From NCBI GenBank assembly GCA_024642335.1, contig JAHEBH010000020.1, positions 1-40,196 on the forward strand: DNA of 40,196 nucleotides, written 5' to 3'. The stretch is from Erythrobacter sp. Its GTDB lineage: Bacteria > Pseudomonadota > Alphaproteobacteria > Sphingomonadales > Sphingomonadaceae. This document shows positions 35,516 to 40,196 of this stretch, piece after piece; within the stretch, counting starts at the first letter, position 1, and every line of letters begins with the position of its first letter. Under the pieces are notes generated by a model. That model was not told the DNA's origin. It did not search any database and worked only from the letters and a program-made list of their open reading frames with translations. The translations under genes were made by a program, and so were the position numbers.

Positions 35516-36417
35516 GTCAGCGCCGACCCAACCGGGGCAGGACGACCGCGCAAGTAATCTTCCACACTCAATGCGGGTTTGCCGGCGCGCTGAAGTTCAA
35601 GCGGGCGGATTGCGCCATCGCCGCAGGCAATCGTCATGCGTTCATCCAGTACCGTCCCCGCTTTGCCTGCTGCCTCGACGACCTCGGCACGCAGCAGCTT
35701 TATCCGCTCACCGTCCAGCATGAACCATGCACCGGGGAAGGGCGAGAAGGCGCGGACCTGGCGTTCGATCTCTTCCGCAGGCTTCGACCAGTCGATCGCA
35801 GCCTCGGCCTTGTCGATCTTGGCGGCATAAGTGACGAAGGCATCGTCCTGTTCCTGCGGCGAGATAGTGTCGAGATTGGCAAGCGCCTCGACCATCAACC
35901 GCGCGCCGATCGCCATCAGCTCGTCATGCAGGTCGCCTGCGGTCTTGCTATCGATCGGCGTGCTGCCTTTCAGCAGCATGGGGCCGGTATCGAGCCCAGT
36001 CTCCATCTGCATGATGGTGATGCCAGTTTCCGCATCTCCTGCAAGGATGGAGCGCTGGATTGGCGCGGCACCGCGCCAGCGGGGGAGCAGGCTGCCATGC
36101 ACGTTGAAACAGCCGAGGCGCGGCCCGTTGATGATCTCCTTCGGCAGGATCTGGCCATAGGCAACCACGACAGCCGCATCGGCCTCCACCGCAAGGAATT
36201 CCGCCCGCGCCTGCGGATCGCGCATGCTCTCGGGCGTGCGCACTTCCAGCCCCAACTCCTCGGCCTTTGCGTAGACGGGAGAGGGGCGCAACTGCTTGCC
36301 GCGACCGGCGCGCGCGGGTGGCTGCGAATAGACGGCGCATATATTGTGCCCGGCCTCGACCAGCGCGCACAGGGTCGGCACGGCAAAGTCCGGCGTTCCC
36401 ATGAAGATCAAGCGCAT
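35512..36417 (-). CDS. fmt: Methionyl-tRNA formyltransferase
   Basis: The 301-aa protein starts [19 protein letters not shown]. The formyl-transfer core is [20 protein letters not shown] with the conserved Asn, His and Gly, then [14 protein letters not shown]. The C-terminal tRNA-binding OB domain follows after [20 protein letters not shown]. It puts the formyl group from N10-formyl-THF on initiator Met-tRNA, feeding the same pathway as the def product nearby and the fhs product at the right edge. It is divergent from recR, with a REP element in the gap. Confidence 0.97.
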   Translation of the reverse strand: MRLIFMGTPDFAVPTLCALVEAGHNICAVYSQPPARAGRGKQLRPSPVYAKAEELGLEVRTPESMRDPQARAEFLAVEADAAVVVAYGQILPKEIINGPRLGCFNVHGSLLPRWRGAAPIQRSILAGDAETGITIMQMETGLDTGPMLLKGSTPIDSKTAGDLHDELMAIGARLMVEALANLDTISPQEQDDAFVTYAAKIDKAEAAIDWSKPAEEIERQVRAFSPFPGAWFMLDGERIKLLRAEVVEAAGKAGTVLDERMTIACGDGAIRPLELQRAGKPALSVEDYLRGRPAPVGSALT

Positions 36418-36427
36418 TTCCTAAACC

Positions 36428-36516
36428 CCGCTCACCTTGAGCCTGTCGAAGGGTCGTCCTTACTCAGGGTGGAGGAAAAAGGAAGAGCGAGGCTTCGACA
36501 AGCTCAGCCTGAGCGG
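36428..36516. repeat. Sphingomonad REP-type palindromic element (copy 2)
   Basis: Arms CCGCTCACCTTGAGCCTGTC (36428-36447, continuing to 36452) and CTTCGACAAGCTCAGCCTGA (36493-36512, continuing to 36516) flank 40 nt. The unit is an inverted copy of 18996-19087, including the interior runs. It fills most of the gap between divergent fmt and recR, so their promoters must lie within or next to it. Confidence 0.85.
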
Positions 36517-36530
36517 TATGAGAGAAGCCG

Positions 36531-37127
36531 ATGGCATCGCAAGAGATCGAAACGCTAGCTTCCGCATTGGCCAAGCTGCCTGGCCTCGGCCCGCGTTCTG
36601 CGCGCAGGGCGGTGCTGTGGCTGGTGAAACGCCGCGAAACCGCGCTGGTGCAGGTGCTTGAAGCGCTGGACGCAGTGAAGGACAAGCTCGCCGAATGCGA
36701 TGTCTGCGGCAATGTCGACACGCAGAATCCCTGCACGATCTGCGCCGATCCGCGCCGCGATACCAAGCAGGTATGCGTGGTGGAGGATGTGGCAGATCTG
36801 TGGGCGCTCGACCGGGCAAAGCTCTTTTCCGGCACCTATCACGTGCTGGGCGGCAGGCTTTCCGCGCTCGACGGTGTGCGGCCGGAAGATTTGAGCATCG
36901 ATGCGCTGATCGGTCGCGTGGCGCAGGGCGGGGTGGACGAGGTAGTGCTCGCCATGAATGCTACGCTCGAAGGGCAGACGACAGCGCATTATCTTGCTGA
37001 AAAGCTCGACCAGTTCCCGGTGCGGATCACCCAGCTGGCCCACGGCCTGCCCGTGGGAGGCGAACTCGATTATCTTGATGAAGGCACGCTGGCCCAGGCT
37101 CTCAGGGCGAGGAGACCTGTAAGCTAG
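36531..37127 (+). CDS. recR: Recombination mediator protein RecR
   Basis: The 198-aa protein has an N-terminal helix-hairpin-helix ([18 protein letters not shown]), a four-cysteine zinc finger ([16 protein letters not shown]), the Toprim domain with [15 protein letters not shown] and [20 protein letters not shown], and the end motif [20 protein letters not shown]. With RecFO it loads RecA at gaps. ATG 36531 is 14 bp after the REP element and is not obviously preceded by a strong ribosome binding site. Confidence 0.97.
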   Translation: MASQEIETLASALAKLPGLGPRSARRAVLWLVKRRETALVQVLEALDAVKDKLAECDVCGNVDTQNPCTICADPRRDTKQVCVVEDVADLWALDRAKLFSGTYHVLGGRLSALDGVRPEDLSIDALIGRVAQGGVDEVVLAMNATLEGQTTAHYLAEKLDQFPVRITQLAHGLPVGGELDYLDEGTLAQALRARRPVS

Positions 37128-37136
37128 GCATGTGAC

Positions 37137-37154
37137 CTCCTGCGTGGGCAGGAG
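37137..37154 (+). terminator. Weak hairpin after recR
   Basis: CTCCTGC-GTGG-GCAGGAG forms a 7-bp stem 9 nt after the recR stop. No T-tract follows directly, so termination is uncertain. It lies in the 104-bp gap before def. Confidence 0.35.
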
Positions 37155-37231
37155 CAGGTGCCTCTGGATTTCCGCCTTCGCAGGAATTCACATCGGTTGC
37201 AGTTTTCTTCGACGATCATTATTTGAGCCGC

Positions 37232-37798
37232 ATGGCCATCCTACCCATCATCGAAGCGCCTGATGTGCGCCTGAAGACTGTCTCCACGCCTGTCGACACC
37301 TTCGACGACCAGTTGAAGATCCTTGTCCACGACATGCTGGAGACGATGTACGACGCCAACGGCATCGGCCTGGCCGCGATCCAGGTCGGCATTCCGCTGC
37401 GCGTGCTGGTGATCGACCTGCAGCCGGAAGACGAGGATGCGGAGCCTGAACCGTGTGACCATGATGGCCACCACCACACCCACCAGCCGACCAAGCGCGA
37501 ACCGCAGGTGTTCATCAATCCGGAGATCCTCGATCCGGCGGATGAACTGGGCACCTATCAGGAAGGCTGCCTGTCGGTTCCCGATATCTATGCCGATGTC
37601 GATCGCCCCAAGACCTGCCGCGTGCGCTGGCAGGACCTGGAAGGCAACAGCCACGAAGAGGCGATGGAAGGCCTGATGGCGGTGTGCATCCAGCACGAGA
37701 TGGACCACCTCAACGGCATCCTTTTCATCGACCACCTCTCGCGGCTCAAGCGCAGCATGGCGCTGAAGAAACTGGAAAAGGCGCGCAAGGCCGCGTGA
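37232..37798 (+). CDS. def: Peptide deformylase with His-rich insert
   Basis: The 188-aa protein has the three metal motifs of the family: GIGLAAIQVG, EGCLSVP with the metal-ligand Cys, and IQHEMDHLNG with the two His. It removes the formyl group from nascent chains after Fmt has added it. Between the first and second motifs there is an acidic/His-rich insert, PEDEDAEPEPCDHDGHHHTH. It is not in E. coli Def, and could bind extra metal. ATG 37232 was chosen over TTG 37223; neither has a clear ribosome binding site. Confidence 0.95.
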   Translation: MAILPIIEAPDVRLKTVSTPVDTFDDQLKILVHDMLETMYDANGIGLAAIQVGIPLRVLVIDLQPEDEDAEPEPCDHDGHHHTHQPTKREPQVFINPEILDPADELGTYQEGCLSVPDIYADVDRPKTCRVRWQDLEGNSHEEAMEGLMAVCIQHEMDHLNGILFIDHLSRLKRSMALKKLEKARKAA

Positions 37799-37844
37799 CG
37801 CGCTAAGCTTTCCCTTCCGGGAATGATTCGGGAGAGGGGAAACA

Positions 37845-38393
37845 ATGAAAATTCATTACGTCATGGCTGTGGCCGCATTGGGGCTGAGCGCCTGCAATAG
37901 CGCCAATCCGGAACTGGAGGCGCGCCTGCAGGAGGTCGAGGACCAGCTCGAAATCCAGCGGGTAATAACCGATTATTCGGCCAATCTCGATGCGCGGAAC
38001 TACGATGGCTACGTTGGCCTCTTCACCGAAGACGGCATCTGGCAGAACGGCGATACGGTGCAGAACGGCCAGGGCGAAATCCGCGCCATGCTGGAAGGGC
38101 TGTTCGGTCCCGAAGACCCCGAATTCGTGAATTTGGCGAGCTTCCACCAGGTCAGCAATTTCGAGATCGACGTGGATGGCGACACGGCGCACGCCAAATC
38201 GCGTTTCATCTTTATCGGGCGCGGTGAGGGCGGGGCGCCGACCGGGCAGCTCTCCGGCCAGTATGAGGATGACCTCGTGCGTACGGAGAACGGCTGGAAG
38301 ATCGCCCATCGCAATGATCACACGATCATGCCTACACGCGAGGAATGGATTGAGGAAATCCGTCGCCGCGGGCTGAACACGCTGGATGATTAG
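37845..38393 (+). CDS. NTF2/SnoaL-like lipoprotein
   Basis: The 182-aa protein carries a lipoprotein signal (MKIHYVMAVAALGLSACNSA; lipobox LSAC). It then has a helical segment (PELEARLQEVEDQLEIQRVI) and an NTF2-like cone-shaped domain (YSANLDARNYDGYVGLFTED, ISWQN-type stretch, then the C-terminal sheet with GKFIFIGRG-like and WKIAHRNDHT). Relatives include cyclases and small-molecule-binding proteins, and no activity can be assigned. The ribosome binding site GAGAGGGG sits 5 nt before ATG 37845. A bidirectional terminator follows. Confidence 0.82.
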   Translation: MKIHYVMAVAALGLSACNSANPELEARLQEVEDQLEIQRVITDYSANLDARNYDGYVGLFTEDGIWQNGDTVQNGQGEIRAMLEGLFGPEDPEFVNLASFHQVSNFEIDVDGDTAHAKSRFIFIGRGEGGAPTGQLSGQYEDDLVRTENGWKIAHRNDHTIMPTREEWIEEIRRRGLNTLDD

Positions 38394-38413
38394 GCGCAGC
38401 CTGGCTTACGAAG

Positions 38414-38439
38414 AGGGCCGCTCCATTCGGAGCGGCCCT
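38414..38439. terminator. Bidirectional hairpin terminator
   Basis: AGGGCCGCTCC-ATTC-GGAGCGGCCCT is a perfect 11-bp stem with a 4-nt loop between the convergent NTF2-like gene and the outer-membrane protein gene. GAGTTTGT follows on the plus strand. It is most convincing as the terminator of the lipoprotein gene and could serve both. Confidence 0.8.
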
Positions 38440-38497
38440 GAGTTTGTACGATTCCCTTGTCTTGGGGGGGAGTGAGGGAGGGGAGCCGTACAGGTAA

Positions 38498-39259
38498 TCA
38501 GATTTTGAAGCGCAAACCCAGGCTGGCAATCGTCTGGTTCGATTTGACGCCCAGGTCTGCAGGGAGCAGCGTGAGCGGAACTTTGACGCGATCCATACCG
38601 CGATAAGCCACCTGGCCATAAAGGTCGGTACCTTCCGAAAGTTCGAACGTTCCACCAGCCATTACCTGCCAGGCGAAACTCGTCTTGGTCTTGTCTGCAA
38701 CGGGAACGCCCGATGGCTGGAACTTCACGGCAACGCCATTCAGGCCAACGCCTGCACCGACATAAGGCTCAAAGCCGCCGCCGACATTGAAATCGTAAAA
38801 GCCATTGAGCATGACACCCATAGTCTTCATCGAACCCTGGCCGTCGGCAATGACCTCACCCACCGTAGGGTTGGCTGGATCGGGTGCGCCGCGCGTCAGT
38901 ACTGCAACATCGACGCTGTCGATGATCGCTCCGCCAGCGGCCAAGTTTGCATGGCTATCGACGTTGTTCCGACCGTAAAATACGTCGACCTCGCTCCGGA
39001 AACCGTTGTCGAACTTGTATCCGAACTGGAAGCCGAGATTGTAACCGGTGTTGAAATCGGTTTCCCATGCGAGGGACGTTCCACTGGGGATCGCTCCCCA
39101 ATCGGGGGTGGCCGGTACGTCGCCTGTGAACTCGCCCGTGTTCTTGGAATCTCCGGAAAACTGTACCCCGCCACTGACGCCAACATATGCTTCATTTGCA
39201 TGCGCCGTCGCAGGGATGGCGATTGCAGTCACTGCTGTGGCCAATAGAAATTTCTTCAT
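38498..39259 (-). CDS. Outer-membrane beta-barrel protein (OmpA/porin-like fold)
   Basis: The 253-aa protein has a signal peptide (MKKFLLATAVTAIAIPATA, cleavage near AHA). The mature part is rich in alternating aromatic strands: AYVGVSGGVQFSG, YNLGFQFGYKFDNGFRSEVD, MGVMLNGFYDFNVGGGFEPY, VGAGVGLNGV, and a C-terminal IASLGLRFKI. This is the eight-stranded OMP beta-barrel (Ail/Opa/P44-like) pattern. The ligand or role is unknown. Start MKKFLLATA has GAGGAAAG 4-5 nt upstream. It lies downstream of the LOV regulator gene on the same strand, 100 bp away. Confidence 0.85.
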   Translation of the reverse strand: MKKFLLATAVTAIAIPATAHANEAYVGVSGGVQFSGDSKNTGEFTGDVPATPDWGAIPSGTSLAWETDFNTGYNLGFQFGYKFDNGFRSEVDVFYGRNNVDSHANLAAGGAIIDSVDVAVLTRGAPDPANPTVGEVIADGQGSMKTMGVMLNGFYDFNVGGGFEPYVGAGVGLNGVAVKFQPSGVPVADKTKTSFAWQVMAGGTFELSEGTDLYGQVAYRGMDRVKVPLTLLPADLGVKSNQTIASLGLRFKI

Positions 39260-39337
39260 CGTCTTTCCTCGCAACTTAATTTCGACGCTTCGAAAACGTC
39301 ACTGTGCAAGAAAATGAGGTAATTAGTGCGGCTTCTC

Positions 39338-39359
39338 AACCTGTCACTATGGACAGGTT
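39338..39359. promoter_or_regulatory. 8-bp inverted repeat between the LOV regulator and the OMP gene
   Basis: AACCTGTC and GACAGGTT are perfect inverted copies with a 6-nt spacer. The repeat directly abuts the stop of the LOV gene and lies 79 bp upstream of the OMP start. It has no T-tract, so it is a poor terminator, and it could be an operator for a dimeric regulator such as a LuxR-type protein. Confidence 0.4.
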
Positions 39360-39950
39360 TCAGTAACCGGCTTCGACTGCGATCCGGATAGCTTCTGCAG
39401 TTGATCTGACTCCGAGGGAGTCGATCATCGCTGCGCGGTGCATCTTCACGGTGCGCTCGGTCAGGTCGAGATTGTAGGCGATCTGCTTGTTCATCAGTCC
39501 CTGGGAAAGCTCCACCAGCACCTCGCGCTGGCGCGGACTGAGTTCGCTTACCCTCTTGTATGCGTATTCGCGGCGCGGTTCGTTGGCGTTAGGCGAGTCA
39601 GCGAATAGTTCGACCTGCGATCCGATATAGAAGGCCAGCTTACCCGAATCGTCGAAGATGGGCGAGATCATCACTGCATTGCGAAACGGGCTGCCGTCCT
39701 TCTTGTAGTTGAGAATCTCCGCCATCGCCGGCCTCATCCGCGCGATTGCCGTACGCAGGGTTTCCGTCTGCCACGGTTCGGTATCCGGTCCCCTGAGGAA
39801 CCGGCAATTCCGTCCGATTATCTCTTCGCGGCAATATCCTGTGAGCGTCTCAAACGCATCGTTACACGCAACAATGGGATTGTCGCGCAGGCGCGGGTCG
39901 GTCACGACCGCTGCGATCGCGCTGTTGGTAATGAATTCCTCCGCCTCCAT
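39360..39950 (-). CDS. LOV-HTH blue-light photoreceptor transcription factor (EL222-like)
   Basis: The 196-aa protein joins a LOV (PAS) domain to a LuxR-type helix-turn-helix. LOV features: NDAFETLTGY, the flavin-adduct motif GRNCRFLRG (Cys49 in this numbering), ILNYKKDGSPFRNAVMISPI and FYIGSQVEL. The linker helix follows, then SPRQREVLVELSQGLMNKQI with TERTVKMHRAAM of the HTH. The layout and core motifs match EL222 of Erythrobacter litoralis, in which blue light forms a Cys-flavin adduct, releases the HTH and lets it dimerise on DNA. The upstream GTG 39992 would put the start 4 bp from a terminator; ATG 39950 fits better and may be leaderless. Confidence 0.9.
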   Translation of the reverse strand: MEAEEFITNSAIAAVVTDPRLRDNPIVACNDAFETLTGYCREEIIGRNCRFLRGPDTEPWQTETLRTAIARMRPAMAEILNYKKDGSPFRNAVMISPIFDDSGKLAFYIGSQVELFADSPNANEPRREYAYKRVSELSPRQREVLVELSQGLMNKQIAYNLDLTERTVKMHRAAMIDSLGVRSTAEAIRIAVEAGY

Positions 39951-39957
39951 GGTGAGG

Positions 39958-39985
39958 AAATTAGCAAGTTGGCGCAAAGAGACAA
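39958..39985 (-). promoter_or_regulatory. Possible promoter for a leaderless LOV-HTH transcript
   Basis: On the minus strand TTGTCT (39985-39980) and TAATTT (39963-39958) are separated by 16 nt and look like -35 and -10 boxes. The A of ATG 39950 lies 8 nt downstream of the -10 box, where transcription would begin. There is no ribosome binding site ahead of that ATG. Box scores are modest. Confidence 0.4.
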
Positions 39986-39995
39986 GAGCCACGAA

Positions 39996-40027
39996 AAAGC
40001 CCGCCCGGAGTTTTCCGGACGGGCTTT
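39996..40027 (-). terminator. Intrinsic terminator after fhs
   Basis: On the minus strand AAAGCCCGTCCGGA-AAAC-TCCGGGCGGGCTTT forms a 14-bp stem with a single mismatch, followed by TTC with the run of T beginning in the stem. It lies between fhs and the LOV gene and should separate their transcripts. Confidence 0.85.
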
Positions 40028-40074
40028 GTTAGGATTGGCTTTGCCCTAAGGCGGAAAAGCAATCTCGTTGTGGC

Positions 40075-40196
40075 TTAGAACAGGCCTTCGATCTGGCCGT
40101 TCTCGTCGAGATAGATATTCTCGGCCGAGGGAACCTTTGGCAGGCCCGGCATGGTCATGATCTCGCCCGCGATGGCGACCACGAAGCCGGCACCTG
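40075..40196 (-). CDS. fhs: Formate-tetrahydrofolate ligase, C-terminal end (gene continues beyond window)
   Basis: Only the last 39 or so codons are in the window. They read [20 protein letters not shown], then [20 protein letters not shown] and stop, the conserved end of formyltetrahydrofolate synthetase. The enzyme makes N10-formyl-THF from formate, THF and ATP. That product is the formyl donor for the Fmt reaction of the same window. The 5' part is missing because of the window edge. Confidence is high for the family and low for completeness. Confidence 0.85.
   Translation of the reverse strand, partial: GAGFVVAIAGEIMTMPGLPKVPSAENIYLDENGQIEGLF

Noticed and set aside
39951-39992. GTG 39992 as start of the LOV-HTH gene
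   Set aside because: It would begin 4 bp after the fhs terminator stem with no ribosome binding site and would add 14 residues with no LOV features.
1-40196. CRISPR arrays, prophage modules, insertion-sequence transposases or rRNA genes
   Set aside because: No regularly spaced repeats, phage structural genes, transposase frames or rRNA sequence were seen. The repeats at the left end are dispersed palindromes, not arrays.

Overview
The window looks like a chromosomal segment of an alphaproteobacterium of the order Sphingomonadales, most likely the Erythrobacteraceae. I infer this from three things: a LOV-HTH photoreceptor that closely resembles EL222 of Erythrobacter litoralis; two copies of the 'TGAGCTTGTCGAAG / CTTCGACAGGCTCAGG' palindromic element that is abundant in sphingomonad genomes; and the order infA-maf-RNase E/G-like-yacG-tRNA-Phe. 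No database search was possible, so taxonomy and products rest on recognised motifs and gene order.

Left end (1-3150), accessory. The 3' end of an RHS-repeat gene carries a polymorphic toxin tip that resembles a TreTu-type ADP-ribosyltransferase, followed by an overlapping candidate immunity gene. After it comes a displaced second RHS tip with a zincin HEGGH motif and its own overlapping partner, which encodes a probably exported protein. A 23-nt sequence present in opposite orientation at 1203-1225 and 2665-2687 brackets this second pair. The rest (2315-3150) is dispersed repeats with no convincing gene. The region ends at the 3' side of a tRNA-Phe gene.

Core block 1 (3154-12087): tRNA-Phe, yacG, a short RNase E/G-like gene, maf and infA on the minus strand. 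A large TonB-dependent receptor follows, with an unusual Gly-rich insert holding two cysteine-bracketed modules. Then come a BaiN/HI0933-type flavoprotein and uvrC.

Block 2 (12119-22628): a secreted GH3 beta-glucosidase, tesB, an H+-pumping pyrophosphatase, thiL, an overlapping hisG-hisD-nusB operon, and a DUF2332 gene.

Block 3 (22629-28236): an exported FKBP isomerase, a YceI lipoprotein, and bolA / J-domain / cobS genes. Three intact glutathione S-transferase genes and one internally deleted remnant are mixed in. cobT is not next to cobS.

Block 4 (28261-40196): a secreted M28 peptidase, a PilZ protein, an operon of three exported proteins (DUF6152, unknown, SMP-30-like), a PBP1-type peptidoglycan synthase, truA-fmt, recR, def, an NTF2-like lipoprotein, an outer-membrane beta-barrel protein, the LOV-HTH photoreceptor, and the 3' end of fhs. 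The gene pairs joined by 1-8 bp overlaps (infA side, his side, truA/fmt, GST/bolA) are probably translationally coupled.

The points most worth following up are the inverted-repeat-bracketed zincin tip cassette, the cysteine-bracketed insert in the TonB receptor, and the LOV-HTH regulator with a possible leaderless promoter upstream of an outer-membrane protein gene.
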